DNA from: Siderastrea siderea
Taxonomy: Eukaryota > Cnidaria > Anthozoa > Scleractinia > Rhizangiidae
Direction of reading: 5' to 3'
Length of the DNA: 64,000 nt
Assembly (NCBI GenBank): GCA_964030785.1
Contig: OZ034972.1
Span: 51,454,538 to 51,518,537, forward strand
The notes under the pieces are model-generated. The model made no database searches, had not been told where the DNA came from, and saw nothing but the letters and a program-made list of their open reading frames with translations. Below are positions 23,476 to 36,815 of this stretch, in pieces; the first letter of the stretch is position 1; every line of letters begins with the position of its first letter. Made by a program: the position numbers and the translations under genes.

Positions 23476-23752
23476 AACAAATCGTTGTTGTGTTGTTTTT
23501 GTTGCTCATTTCTTTGTAAATAAAATCATCATTAAAGTCGGATTTAACTTGTGCATGGAAATGGTTTGCAACTAGCATATGGTTAGATTTAGAGCTAATC
23601 AGAACTGGTGACATAGCTCTGCCTTGTACTGAGAGGAAAAGGTTTTTGTTACTTGTGAGGGATTTGTAGTGTTATTTTTGTCTTATGCAAAGCTTAAATG
23701 ATCGACAAGGTTTTCCATTTTGAAATGAATATGATATCTACGTTTCTTTTAG

Positions 23753-23894
23753 AGTATTTGCAACAATCAATGAACAACAAAAGTCTTGAAGGTGCAACAA
23801 GGAGAAAAAGTTGAAGTTCTGATTATGAAGGAGATGGCTGCAATGCTGGAAAACGAAAACGTGGACCGGCAAAAAAAAAAGCGCATCAAAGAGC
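23753..23894 (+). pseudogene. Truncated exon copy with the basic cluster (relic)
   Basis: Homologous to the exon at 28943-29255, with a splice acceptor at 23751-23752. It has an in-frame TGA (AGTTGAAGT where the intact copies read AGTTCAAGT) and is cut at 23894 by the nested duplication junction. Confidence 0.75.
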
Positions 23895-26744
23895 TAAAAT
23901 TTGTCACCATAACCACTAATTAGATCAGACGACACAGCCAATTTCGCATTCAATCCTATTAGCTGCTTTACTCAGTTACGCATGCGTTATAGAAGATAAA
24001 TACTGAAACCCCATACTTAACAACCGTTCGCCATTCATGTCTTAAATAATGTAAATTAAAAGACAAGAACACGCAAAGATAACATTCAGCAGACTAATAT
24101 CTGCATGCGTCTTATATAAGACAGTACCGCTCTTGAGCACCCATACCACAAGCTTTACACCACTTTGTTCGTATGTTAAGCCAACTGGTCGCGATATGGC
24201 GACAGCCGGTTAAAAACGCCATCGGTTCTGCACGCACTGCGTACCTATGTTTGTACAGAGAGGTTGAGAGTGGGATTGTCAAACGGCTTAGGGAAGACTG
24301 GAGTTTTGACGTTGGAATCAGCTAGACTACTTTTGAAGCTGAAAGTGACTTGCTTACCTGATGTCACCTTATAGAGAAACGTTTGTGGAAACCCGGCGAA
24401 TTAAATTTGTTAACTTTGACTTACCTCGCGGCTCATCCCTCTTCAAGAAGAAAGAAATTTGCGTTCTTACACTAGCTTTTTATGACTATTCTTTTAATTG
24501 CAAACTGATAGGAGTCGGTTGACTTTTAAGTTTATTGTTTGATTAACATATCCTGAGAATATACACGACCGGCGTGACTGGGCAAAATTTGTATTGATGT
24601 CGCGCGCATAATTCCAACCGGTGATTTAAAAAGGTTATGATAGTTTCGATTAAACTTATCCTGATTTTCATTAGTCTGTATCCAGGTTTCATGTATCTCG
24701 GCTTGGGTATTCGATTTTTTCTCCGTCACGTGATCGGGTCACTAAGGTGTGAATTCACATTATTAGCATATTCCACTGTTGTATTCGGAGTCAGTCACTA
24801 TTCAACTAAAGAAGGTCATATGCACAATGTTCCAATTCCTCCTGTGCCATCTTATGGTAGCTCGGTAACACGTATACGTATATGACTAATTTCAAACTAC
24901 ATTTTAAGTCCAAAATTTGTAATTAAATAAGGTGTGTTTCTGGTTATATTTACACTAGGTAACGTTTTCTTGGAATTCGGGGTATCTATGTCAGAAGAAA
25001 ATATTTTCGGCTTGCTTTGTCATGCAAAACAAACGGCGTAATCAGTGGAACCGTGTACACCTCTCCCTTTCGCAAATGATTTTATTTTCAAACAAATATT
25101 CAAAATCAACTTCAAATTTCTGGAATAATTTTCAAAACAGGATGGGAAAGCAATCGATAGTTGTTTCTCGACTGCATGTCTTTAATTTTTGAACCTGTTT
25201 GTAAAATAATGGGTGCAAACAAAGATTCAAATTAGCTTGACATCACAGCATGACCTCTCCATCCTCTTGTCTCCTGCACTGTCTACTGGTTGATCAGTGG
25301 ACTTTATGCTTCGGTACGCACCTTTTGGCAAACATGCTAGCCGCAAAAGTACACAAGAAGTGTACTTGAAGAATTGATTTAAAGTTTGAAAGTACCACTT
25401 CAATCTTGAGACCACTGTTGGAACTCTTTCCGTCCAGTACGCCATCTCCTAATGCCTGAACGTGTAGGTGTGGCGGTGACGTTGCGTATATTTGCCCATG
25501 TGAATATGTAGCAATGACGTCTCAATTACCTCGTCATTTTAGATACAGAAATCGATCTCGTAAGTAATCTGATCTGAGGTAAGACAAGTTCCTGTTTTGC
25601 TAATTTCCAACTTATTTCTTAAAAAGCCGGGATGAACATGGTATCATAGCAGCCTTTAATTAGGCCAAAGCTTTTGAATACTGGAGCGACTAATAATGCA
25701 TTGTGCAATGTACAGAAGAGATCGACAAAGACGATTCTCTGTTTTTGTTTTTAGCTGAGTACCTTGATGAGAAATGTTTCTCTGCATATTGATTTAATTC
25801 TGTTTAATTCCGTTAATTACCCGTTGGGAAATATCTTAAGTTTTGTTTGTTTTCGAACACGTCCGGGGAAGAACATATCTTGGCAATAATATTGTTGATA
25901 TCGTAAGCTTGTTTCATTGGCGGTTAAATTAAAATCATGACAGTTTCGTTTTATTCATTTTAATATCCTTAATCCCAAAATATACTGAGGTATTCGTTTG
26001 GCCATGTGCGTGCGTGAAACTTTTTGTCCATCACGTGATCGCATGATCGTGATAGTGGGGGGTGGGGGGGGGGTGGAGGACAGGGTATTAAACCTCCTGC
26101 TTCCCGTACCCTTTAATCCCTGTTCCCGCCCTGAATATTGTTGGCTCCCGCCTGCCGTAAACCTCCCGCCCCCTTTTCGCCCGGTCTCCCGCCCCCTTGT
26201 CCCCCTCCACGTGATAGCAAAATCAAAGTCGGTTTTGAGAAGGAGGCCGGGTCACAAATTTGCCGCAAATGTTCCTGTTGACTCCACAAATATTACTACG
26301 ACGGTAAATTTACACACAGCCAATAAAACAATTTCAAATAAATATTGAGGGTGTTTTTTTCTTGGAACTCAGGGGTGGATTGATATCACCCCTACCTCAA
26401 CTGCTCCGCAATTCACTGGCCGTCAGTTAATATTTTCGCTTGGTGGATTATATTCAGTTGCGTTTCCTCATCAAAGCAAAGACAAATACAATGAAGTCCG
26501 AAGTCCGGTGTTTTATACATCGGAGAAAAATGTTCCTTTTTTAAAGAGAGAATAATTTCATTTTACGGCTGAACAAGACGAAATCTCAAGGTCACCATGT
26601 TTACTGCACTTAATTTTTTGACCTTTGTTTCTTCCTAGGACATGCACACATTTATTTTAGTAAAATGTATCAAGGGGCAAAAAAACTATAAAAACTTAAG
26701 TAAGCCTTGATGACTATTTGAATATAAAGTCAAATTAAAGAGAG

Positions 26745-28687
26745 AGTCATATGGTATAGGAGCAGACTAACGATACCCTTTCGCTGATATCCAAAACGTT
26801 TGTACAAACCTACGGAAAAAAGAATTCTTCGAGGATAAATCGGACCTTTTAGACACGGATGAAGGCTTAGCGAAACGTAAAAGTATAACTGTTGCCCTCC
26901 TAGTAACAGAAACATTACCCTGGACAACTATATAGACTTCCTCACAAACTTTCCACTTGAAGAATTGCTAGTGAAAGTTACCATACGCTCCAATTTAACG
27001 AAAGAGCAACAAAATTCCCTGAAGGAACTGAGAATTGACTCTGAAACAATTATCTTTGAAGCTGAAAAAGGAGGGGCAGTAGTAGTAATGGACCGCACAT
27101 ACTACGCTGAAAAAATGCTCGAAATGTTGAATTACTCACAGACTTATAAGGAAATCTCGCCAATGTGGTCAAAAAGGTTCTGAAACTTATAAAGGAGTTA
27201 ACATGTAGACACATTGGCAGTCTCACTGAGACAGAGATAGGCTATCTCTGTCACTTCAATTTTAGAGCCAGTGGTTTCTACGGTCTTCCAAAAATACATA
27301 AAAGCAAGATCATTTGCCAGGAAGCTAAAATCCAGAAGAAACCATAATTATATCAAAGTTATTTGGCCTGCAGGTCTCAAATTCAGACCTATAGCAGCTG
27401 GTCCTAGCTGCCCAACGAGTAGAGTCGGTAACTTTGTCGACATCCTTATTAAGCCCTTCAACTCACATGTCCAAAGTTATCTGAGGAACGCTATCGATTT
27501 TCTCAACTACTTACCAAAGACAGTTTTTGAGAGCATGATATTAGTCTTCTTTGACGTGACCAGCTTATACACAAACATCAACCAAGATCTCGGCATTAAG
27601 GCTATAGAATTCTGGCTTAACAAACACCCAGAGAGCCTCAACCACGTTTGCACAAAGAATTCATCATCGATTCAATTATTTCGATATTGAAAGACATCAC
27701 ATTTACCTCAGATGATACAATATTTCTTTAAAAGAAAGGTACTGCAATGGGAACGAGAATAGCTCCTAGTTATGCAACTCTTGTTCTTGACCCTTGGAAA
27801 GCAAATTATATAGCCAAGTTACTGATGCAATGGGAAAGAAATAGACCATTACGTTTATACTTGCTGGAGAAGGTTCCCTTACGATTGCTATATAAACTGG
27901 ACATATGGTGAGGGCAAACTGGGAGAACTCCACCGCATTCTTAATACCCTAGATAGCAGTATCCAACTTACTGTTGAACTAGCTGTAAAGAACTTCCTTT
28001 TCTGGATATAATGATAAAAAAAGAGAATACTCACCTAACAACGGACATCTATTATAAACCGACGAATTTAATTCAATACCTCCCATATACATCCAGTCAT
28101 CCAAAACACACTAAAAATAACATACCCTACAACCTAGCTCGTAGGATATGTATGATTATCGAGACCCAGGATTTAAGAAAACAACGTCTTTACGACCTTA
28201 AACAGATCCTGCTAGAAAGCAATATAGAGCAGAGATTATCAATATCAGTATCGAAAAGGCCCTTACCCAAACGCCTCAAGAGTTAAGAACGGTGAGAGAG
28301 CAGAGCAACGACAACAACTTCCTTTGTCTACTCTTGTAACAACTTAAAATCCTAACAATCCTCAAGTATTTCAGTCAGGTTGTCAGGAAAACACTACCGA
28401 TGTTGAACCAAAGCCCTCCACTAAAATCAGTCATGAGCAAGACTAGAGTAATACATAGTAGTCAGCGACAGCTTAGAAACCTCAAACGAATGCTAACAAA
28501 CTCCTATTTCTCGCGGAAAAACGACACAGATCCGGAAGTTAAAATTTGTGGAACAACAAGTTGCGAAACATGCCCCTATTTACAACAGGGAAAAGAATTC
28601 ACCTTCTCAGCCATGTGTAATTTGCCATGTCTAATTTGTAGTGTAGCAAAGTTCCTTTTGGTGCTCTTCAGAAATGGTAGCACCTGA
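26745..28687 (+). mobile_element. Penelope-like element, broken (copy 2)
   Basis: Same block order and shared lesions as the 21.6-kb copy, including F-P-Y-D-C at motif C and the frameshift before the C-terminal part. Its own 1-bp deletion (AAATCTCG near 27153, where the 43-kb copy has AAATTCTCG) breaks the RT start differently. It retains the region deleted near 23020 in copy 1. Product of the nested duplication. Confidence 0.85.
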
Positions 28688-28942
28688 ACAAATCGTTGTT
28701 GTGTTGTTTTTGTTGCTCATTTCTTTGTAAATAAAATCAGCATTAAAGGTCGGATTTAATTTGTGCATATGGTTAGATTTAGAGCTAATCAGAACTGGTG
28801 ACATAGTTCTGCCTTGTACTGAGAGGAAAAGGTTTTTGTTACTTGTGAGGGATTTGTAGTGTTATTTTTGTCTTATGCAAAGCTTAAATAATCGACAAGA
28901 TTTTCCATTTTGAAATGAATATGATATCTATGTTTCTTTTAG

Positions 28943-31900
28943 AGTATTCGCAACAACCAATGAACAACAAAAGTCTTGAAGGTGCAACAGGGAGCCAAAG
29001 TTCAAGTTCTGATTATGAAGGAGATGGTTGCAATGCTCGAAAACGAAAACGTGGACCGGCAAAAAAGAAGCGCATCAAAGAGCAAAAGTTTGTTATTCAC
29101 TGCGATAACCTCAATGCCACATTAAGTGAGTTGCATACTGCCCGAAGACGTTCTACAATACGAAGATCTACAGCAATACCACTACATAACGACATGTCGG
29201 AAGAGCACGTACGATCAGCCCTTGAGGACAGACTACCACAGCTCAAAGGACTTAGGTGAGGCATGTGAACAGTTTTAAAGCATAATTGATTGGTTTGTGT
29301 TAAAAGACATTAAAACAAGACGGGTACTAACCTCGTTCCTAGGGTACTTTCTACCTATCAGAAACAACAACATAGTTGCAAACAAAAAAATATTGAGTTT
29401 ATTTCGTTGGACTTTTACAGCAAATCCATACAGTCTTCAGTCAACTATAGGTTACAGACTGGCAAGATGTCGCCATTTCATGTTTTGATATGGAGCTACC
29501 TACACCCGAGTGCGGTGTTCGACTCACTCACTCACTCACTCACTCACTCACTCACTCACTCACTCACTCACTCACTCACTCACTCAACCTCTTCATGCCG
29601 AGTGGCACATAAGGTCTCTACTAGGTTCCTCCAGTCATCTGTCCTGGTCTCTTTTCACCGCTGATGACCACACCATTCCAGCGTCTTCCAATTCCCCCAA
29701 CATCGTCCTCCTCCACGTGCTACGTGGACGCCCTCTCTTTCTTCTACCCTCTGGTGTCCAGGTCAATAAGGCTATTCTGGCAAGAGCTGATGGTTCCATC
29801 CTCAGCGTATGACCAACCCACGGCCATCACTTTCTCTTGAGAATAGTTTTCATAGGTTCCTTCTTAGTAGCTTCCAAGAGGTTGCTATTGGAAATTCTAT
29901 TCAGCCAGAAAACCCTCATGATTCTTCGCAAGCAGGTGATATGAAAGGTGATTAGTCTACTGAAATCTTTTGCAGTCATTCTCCAGCATTCGGCTCCATA
30001 TAATAGCACGGGTAGGACGTTGCTTTTGTATGTCCTGAGCTTGGTTGTGCGCCTGTAGGCATTGGATTTCCACACAGGCTTTATTTAATCGTGCGAAGGC
30101 AGATCTTGCTTTCCCTAAGCGTGCTGTAACGTCCTCTTTTGTCCCACCACTGATGCTTACCACGCTACCAAGGTAGGTGAACTGATCCGTTTAGTCCAAT
30201 GGTTGGTTGTTGATGAAGACCGGCTACTTGGTTGTTTCGTTGGACATAACTTTAGTCTTGCCAACAGCTTCTGCTAATTTGTTGATCCTTACACTCTTCT
30301 GTTGTAAATGGGACCGTGTATGCGATATTAGAATAATATCATCATCAAAGTCTAGATCTTCCAACTTCCGTAAGCAGCGTCCACCTAATGGCAGTTCTCT
30401 TCTGCTCTGTGCCGTTCTTCATAATCCATTCCACAATCAATATGAATAGAAAGGAGAACATTACGCAACCCTGGCAAACACCCGAGTTGACAGCAAAGCT
30501 TGAACTGGAATTTTGCACACAACAAGTAAAATTGTTATTAAAAAGGGTGATGATGTTGACGATCCTCTAAGGTATTCTGTATTGCCGGAGTATTTTCCAC
30601 AAGCAGGTTCTGTGGACGCTGTCAAAGGCCTACTCAAAATCCAAAAGGTTTACAGAGATATCCCTCTGCCACTCATTGCACTGCTCCAGAATATTCCGAA
30701 GCGTAAATATTTACTCAATGGTTACTCTCCCTGGTCTAAACCCTGCTTGTTCCTTTCGGGGTATTTCGTCCATTGCTCCCGTTATGCGCATCATGACCAC
30801 CTTGCAGAATACCTTGCTAGGTATTGAGAGTAATGTAACCCCACTCCAGTTGTTGCAGTCTGCCAGATACCCTTTTTTGGTATTTGGACAATGCTGCCCT
30901 GTGCCCTTGCTTCTCCTTTTCCCATATGTCAATGAACAAAGGCTGGAAAACGTCACTGGCAAGTTCGCGGTAATTCCTGTCGAGTTGGTAGCTCTACCCT
31001 CACGTCCAGATCTTCTTGGGCTGGTGGAATGTCGGGAGGGAGCTCTGATTCAGGTCAATTTAGCACCTCTGAGAAGTGTTCAGTCCACCTTAAATCTCGA
31101 TCCCGCTCAGATGTCATAAGACTCCCTTGCTTATTTTTAACAGCAATGTTTCTACGGCTTTTTCTCCACATAATTGTCGGGTGATCCTGTAAACAGTTCA
31201 CATTTCATTTCTGGAGGCTATTTTTTCTGCTGTTTCTGCCAGTTCCTCCATGAACCGCCTCTTGTCAGTCCTAGCACCCTTTTTCACCAATTTATTAAAC
31301 GCAGCATATTCTATGCGCAGTCTCTCCCTCTGGCGCTGAGAATTCGGTCTGACTGATCTTGTTCTTCAAGGTCCTCCTCCGCTTGATAAAAAAAGGTCTC
31401 TAAGCTAATCCATTCCTTGTACTGCCTCTTCTTGATACCAAGTATATTCTTACTAGTTGAATCGTATGCTTCCCTGACATGACTCCATTTCTCTTCAACT
31501 GACATTCAGCACCAATATCAGTATTCTGTTGGACCTCGATTATCTGAAATATATTTCGTACCTCAATTGAGAATTCTTTGCTGATTCCAACATCACTCAA
31601 CAGATGGAGGTTATATCTTGTGGGTCGATTTGTGCTCGCTGAAGCACCAGATCTTAACTTCAGCTTCACCACAGCCTTCACAAGATGATGATCGCTGCCC
31701 ACATCTGCCCCTCTCCAGGCACATACGTCAATGAGAGCTCTGCGCCACTTCTGATTCACTAACACATAGTCAATCTGATTTTAAAACTTTTCGGTTGATG
31801 ACACCCATGCCAGCTTGTGAAAAGTCTTGTGAGGAAATAAGGTTTCTCCTATAATTAGTCTATTTTCCAAGCAGAAGTTGCTGAGCCGCTCCCCATCGTC

Positions 31901-34900
31901 ATTTAAGACGCCACACCCATGGTTACCCACGACTCGTTCTCGATTCGTGCTGTTATCCTGCACCCTAGCGTTCATGTCCCCCATAACACACAAGACATCA
32001 TAGGCTGGTACCTTATCTATTTCTTCTTGTAACCTTCTATAAAAAGCATCCTTGTCTTCGTCACCTGCATCGTTTGTGGGTGCATAGCATTGTGTAATTG
32101 ATAGCTTTGTATACTTGCCGTTCAATCTTGCCCTTTTCAATCTTTCATTTACTGGCTGCCACTCTATCAGTGCTTTCTTCAGCCCCTTTTCCTTTTTCAG
32201 GATGAGTGCAACTCCAGCCATATGTTGGTCATCATCTCTCTCTGAATATAGGATGGTTTCTCCTGCGCCCATCGTTAACTGCCCGAAACCTGTCCACCTG
32301 CATTCTCTAACCCCGAGGAATGGAGCTTATAACTCTGCATTTCTCTGAGGACCGGGGTTGTTCTTGAGGTATCAAACATCGTTCGCACATTCCAGGTGCC
32401 AATCCTAAGATGTGTTTTGGCGTCCAAGAGTCTTGCTTTCCTAGCATGGGTTCCCAGTTGGTTTTACCCGGGCCATTCATACTAGCACTGCAGTGCCTCA
32501 AGCCTCCAGGACGACAATGCCTTGTTTTTCTTAGTGAGGTTTCAGTAACATGGTGTTTTTTACAAGGGAGGGTTGTTAGTCATGCGCTTAACCCTCAACC
32601 TGGAGGGCCAGGGCGCTGTTTAATCGGGCCCCTTTCCCGTAGACCAAATTAGCATGGATGAACCTACCAGGAGCATAAGCTCCAGCTGACATAGCTCTAG
32701 GGGTCAAAAGGGCACGCAAGCCTCCTCGCCACAACAAGGCACAGCACCAGGGAGAGGCAGTTCGACTTAGTCACGCAAAAACAAATAGAGTAGTTTTTTA
32801 GCGTTGTAATTTCTTATTTTCTTAGTTCAGTTACACTTTCAGTTCTTATCTTTTAATATTACATTGTTTTAGCTAGACGGCATTTTACACACAGTCCGCG
32901 TTTTATACCCCGGTCGTCTATCGTCTCCTGATTCTAGATCTGTATCCATAGTACACTTCTCTTCACCCCACTCTCATTCAATTCAATCAGATTCGATGCG
33001 ATCCGACCCGATCTGATCCGAATCACCAGTCTAGTCCAGTCAAGTGCAATACAGTCTAGTCCAGTCTAGGTCAGTCCAATCCAGTCCAGTAGTACAGTAC
33101 AGCACGGCAAAGACCAGTAGAGTACAGTACAGTAAAGCACAGCACAGCACAGCACAGCACAGTACAGTGCAGTGCATTCAAGTGCAGTTCAGTGCAGTGC
33201 AGTGCAATACAAGATAGTTCAGCACAGCACAGTACACCACAGTCCAGTCCAGTCCAGTCCAATCCAATCCATTCCATTTCATTCCTTTACAGTACAGTAC
33301 AGTACAGTACAGTACAGTACAGTACAGTGCAGTGCAGTGCAGTACAGTACAGTACAGTACAGTAGAGTACAGTGTAGTATAGTACAGTGCATGGCAGTGC
33401 AGTGCAGTGCAGTGCAGTACAGTACAGTACAGTACAGTACCGTACAGTACAGTACAGTACAGTACCGTACAGTACAGTACAGTACAGTACAGTATAGTAC
33501 AGTACAGTACAGTACAGTACAGTACAGTACAGTACAGTACAGTACAGTACAGTACAGTACAGTACAGTACAGTAAAGTACAGTACAGTACAGTACAGTAC
33601 AGTACAATATAGTACAGTACATTACAGTACAGTACAGTACAGTACATACTAGCTATGCAATGCTTTCCAGTGGTATACCATGAAATATCCCACGAATGAC
33701 TTGAGTTTTCTCAGTACAGTAGAGTGCAGTAAAGCCTAGCACAGCATATAGAATAGTTCAGTACAGCAAAGTGCAGGAAGGAGGAATCGCCGCTATGAAT
33801 TACCACTTGTTTATCTCTAAAGCAAATCTTACCTTGTATTCGATATTCATAAAAAGGTAAACCACATAGCACTACGAGAAAAGTGCTTTTCTTTCGGGGT
33901 TTATCTTCGTAGTCAATAGTTAAGGAATCCATTGTTTTTTTTTTTGGAGAAGCAAGTAGAAAATGTTCCAGGCAAAAGATAATAAAGTGGTATCCTCAAC
34001 AAAGTTAGTTTTGTCTTTTGATTGTTTATGTGTACCCAAAATCGCTTTTTTAGATAACGATGGAACCTTGGAAGCTTAGAGCGTTTGGCGGTCGTACATG
34101 GACTTCTCCCGTAGTCAGGACCAACCTGCAGCTTTTATCTTGATTTTTCAAAAAGGAAGTTTTATCTTTGTGTGCAAAAAGAGGACTTGGGTTAAGTTAT
34201 TAGTCGTTACCGTACATTCTCCTTTATTTTCCTCCCTATTTATACATTCTTCTCAATCTACCGACTCCTTTTTCATTTTCAGCTACAGGTTCTTTACAAA
34301 GGGAAAGCAAAGAAATCACTTCTGTCCCTGCTCGACTACATGCATAGATCCTGCCCATTCGGGAGAAAACACGTTTGCACAGTGGAATGGGAAGAACATA
34401 AAGAAGATGGCAAAAGGACACAAAGTAGTCTATATTTATTGCAAGGTAAATAAAATCATCAAAGCTGTCAAAAATCGAAAAAGAAAACGCCTACAATCAC
34501 TTTCGCCTATGTATATATTATGATGCATTAGAGCTATGCATTATCTAAAGTGAAGAAAACAACACTATGCTAAACTTAACAACAAAGGTTGCCACTTCTC
34601 GCAATGTATAGTTTCTTTATGGTTTTCCTGAGCTATGTTAAAGTTTTAGTTTCCATATGGTTCAAGTTTGACTCTCAATAGCGTCAAACTCGGCTTAACA
34701 CTCTTATAACGACAAGTACAGAGTTAACATGTGGACTAATCATTTTATTTTTTTCTCTTGTACTATTACCAGGAAAGTTGTTTGGAGGAACAGAATGGGG
34801 GGAGTGTACCAAATGGTTCTTCAGCCCTCGTTGTAAACGGCATAAACGGCACACTAAACGATTCAGGCTCAATTAGTACTCATGGTCATGTGGCTGGGAG

Positions 34901-34941
34901 ACCAGTGAGAGAGATACTTCTTCCTGATTTGGCGATGGCGA
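28943..34941 (+). CDS. Unidentified gene with basic nuclear-localisation-like cluster, copy A (three exons)
   Basis: Exons 28943-29255, 34283-34445 and 34773-34941, all with AG acceptor and GT donor, phases in/out 1/2, 2/0, 0/1, which chain exactly. Exon 1 has a Ser-rich, acidic start (GSQSSSSDYEGDG), then KRKRGPAKKKRIKEQK, a likely nuclear localisation signal, then a polar stretch with MSEEHVRSALEDRLPQLKGL. Exon 2 has C-P-C-S-T-T-C-I-D and ends KVVYIYC. Exon 3 is Gly/Asn/Ser-rich and ends REILLPDLAMA. I do not recognise the family. A minus-strand RTE LINE and the ACAGT array lie in the intron between exons 1 and 2. The gene continues beyond both ends. Evidence for one gene is phase fit, shared strand and identical preservation in copy B; no transcript is visible. 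Confidence 0.5.
29522..29586. repeat. (TCAC)n tract, LINE 3' tail, unit 1
   Basis: About 16 TCAC units directly 3' (minus strand) of the RTE-type LINE. RTE elements commonly end in short tandem repeats. The unit 2 counterpart (45903-45951) has about 12. Confidence 0.85.
29587..32650 (-). mobile_element. RTE-type LINE, broken (unit 1)
   Basis: Read on the minus strand: an endonuclease start with IGTWNVRTMFDTSRTTPVL near 32400, frameshifted into MGAGETILYSERDD (32272), then V-M-G-D-M-N-A (about 31966-31987) and G-S-D-H-H-L (31681-31700), the acidic and His motifs of an APE-type endonuclease. A TAA in T-E-K-F-stop-N-Q-I-D near 31779 breaks the frame. RT remains include NLADCNNW-like GYLADCNNWSGVTLLS (about 30850), EQAGFRPGR, motif C as F-D-D-D (about 30340, where FADD is usual), then VLLYGAECWRMTAKDFSRL and a TGA at 29827-29829. 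Several frameshifts make it inactive. It lies within the intron of the basic-cluster gene. Confidence 0.85.
33021..33646. repeat. ACAGT pentanucleotide array, unit 1
   Basis: Tandem TACAG units with decayed variants (GCAGT, CCAGT, ATTCC) at the left edge. Because 5 and 3 are coprime, all frames remain open and produce long artefactual reading frames on both strands. Confidence 0.95.
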
Positions 34942-35278
34942 GTAAGTTAAAAAAAAATGTAAGAGATAATTTATGTGGTGGTCGAGCGTTCTGGGTATTA
35001 TAAAAAAGGATAAATCATTATGGCTGTGTTAAACAGCAGGTCGCAGTTCGTTACTTGCTGACTTGAAATCGTACCGTTAAGCACATTAATGTATGAATGT
35101 GGGAAGTGCCATTATCATTAGTGTCTCATTGATCCTTCGAATTACTTGCACAGGTATGTATTTATTATTCAGTATTATCTTACTCAATATCTTGTCTTTT
35201 GAGTTCACTATTAGATCAATAAGGACTTAGTTTGAGTGACAATTCCATAACGTCTTACAAACTGATGATGATTAAAAA

Positions 35279-35640
35279 GTGGTATACTTCCGACAGGAAA
35301 ACGGTGCATGTAAAACGATCAGTGATTTTAATCGATCGCTTTGGGTGCTGTTATTTTGTCCCGTTTTGGGTAACAGGGAAAGCCGTAAAAATCCAGAGCA
35401 AAAATTCATTTTTCAAATCGGCACACTTAATCCCCACGGTATCAACGGACGATTTTCATTCGACTAATACATTCTTGTTTTTCACGTATAGCGTAGCTCC
35501 ACTGCCCTCCATATAAACCAAGTTCAACCCACAATTCCTCGTTCTGACGAAGGGCTAACGCTCGAAACGTCCGCTTTCAATCTCTTTACGGTGCCCAATT
35601 TACCTTTTCAACTCAGTTGATAAATTCTAAGTTTCGGTAC
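35279..35640 (+). mobile_element. Penelope-like element 3' end fragment (unit 1)
   Basis: A frame ending with QKFIFQIGTLNPHGINGRFSF and a stop near 35465 resembles the C-terminal end of the GIY-YIG endonuclease region of Penelope-like elements. It is followed by a hammerhead-like core (35544-35571), which such elements often carry in their terminal repeats. No RT is attached here. The family call is from memory of the motif. Confidence 0.5.
35544..35571 (+). ncRNA. Hammerhead-ribozyme-like core (unit 1)
   Basis: CTGACGA (35544-35550), a 13-base segment able to form a 4-bp stem II (GGGC with GCTC, one G-T wobble), GAAA (35564-35567), then CGTC. The order CUGANGA - stem II - GAAA is the hammerhead core. 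ACGU after GAA is self-complementary, as in minimal dimeric stem III, and the following C would be the cleavage site. Stem I pairing looks weak, so activity is doubtful. Confidence 0.4.
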
Positions 35641-36779
35641 AAGAATAACCGTGGTCGTGGTTTCTCATCTAAGAAAAATTATGAGAAATTCTTTCCTGTC
35701 CGTGCCACCGATGTACATAGTGTTACGATTGTTCTGACAATCAGATATGTCGATCAGATATTACACTCTCGTGACAATTAGCCTTATCCAAATTGAAAAT
35801 CTCTACTAGAGTGGTTTTCATTAACTCGTGAAACAAAGTGTACTAATTAGGGTGTAATAAAGTGTAATAAAGTGTAGTAGTAGTACTGACGGTGGGGCCT
35901 AATTAAAGAAAAGAAAAAAGAGAAAAAATCCTGCAGCTTGAAGACAATTCCACCATGTCCCGCTTGGGACCCGCGAGTTCAAATTTGCATCGAAAACTGT
36001 ATTCCTGAGATGCCTTTGAGTAGGCAACTTGTGCAGATCATAGGCAGAAACAAATTTTCCATCAGATTCCAAAGTTTGTGCTGGATTTTAAGGGTCAGTC
36101 TGTGGACTCGAATGAGTCAAAATCAGGCCAAATTAAACTACAAAGACTGTTCTTTCGGAAACCGGGATTCTTTTGTCAAAGGCACGAGGTTAAATGTGTT
36201 AATTTTTGCGAAATCCCAAGCCGGTCGGAAATTTGAGGCTCTTGAGGTTGCAAGCCTTGTGAGTATATATATATTTATAGAGTAGGTCAAACTTCAAGTC
36301 TCTAAAACCACCTCCCGGAGCTTTAAATCAACAAACCAAGCCCACAATGACATACATTAACACAGTGTTCATGTTTCTAAGCGTTTTTGTTTGACGTTTA
36401 TCCGTTCAAAAAGCCTTAATTATCGTATTCACAAAATCCTTTGTACACAACCGAAGCGGCCATTTTGAAATATACAGCTACCACAGGTCCGCAACACAAA
36501 CAGAGGATGGTAAGCCTGTGATTTGAAGGATTTACAAGACAGAATTTCACCTTTGTTAGTGAATAACTCTTTCAAAAGGGTCTTTAAAAGAAGTTTGATG
36601 GTATCATTACGGCATATCTGAAAAGCGTCTTTGTCTTCACGGAGGAGAGGTATTTCATTACTACTATTTTGCCCCGAGGGGAGGGAATTTGAACAAGCCA
36701 GTCTTCAAAAGTTCAAATGCCCGGGGGGTTGCCGGGGGGGGATGTTGAAGCTTCGATTTGACTGGTACATAAGAAGCAT

Positions 36780-36815
36780 GCACGACGCACCTCCATATAT
36801 GGAAGGTTGTCGTGC
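36780..36815. repeat. 36-bp imperfect palindrome (unit 1)
   Basis: GCACGAC at one end and GTCGTGC at the other, centred on CCATATATGG, with few mismatches between arms. It lies about 150 bp before the duplication junction. The copy in unit 2 is at 54315-54350. Confidence 0.75.

Larger units (their letters stand above)
18731..29083. repeat. Nested tandem duplication of about 5.2 kb inside unit 1
   Basis: Copy a (18731-23892) and copy b (about 23895-29083) are near-identical and both contain a Penelope-like element and the start of the basic exon. The junction at 23893-23902 uses the shared short sequence GCTAAAATTT, also at 18729-18738. Copy a has a roughly 70-bp deletion near 20487 and a roughly 50-bp deletion near 23020 that copy b and unit 2 lack. 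Confidence 0.9.

Noticed and set aside
29407..29812. Plus-strand frames rich in Ser-Leu-Thr-His
   Set aside because: Translation of the (TCAC)n tract and antisense of the RTE LINE.
35938..36285. 115-codon plus-strand frame in unit 1 (and 53472-53819 in unit 2)
   Set aside because: Preserved in both units, but so is all surrounding DNA. No domain, and its phase does not clearly continue the upstream exons.
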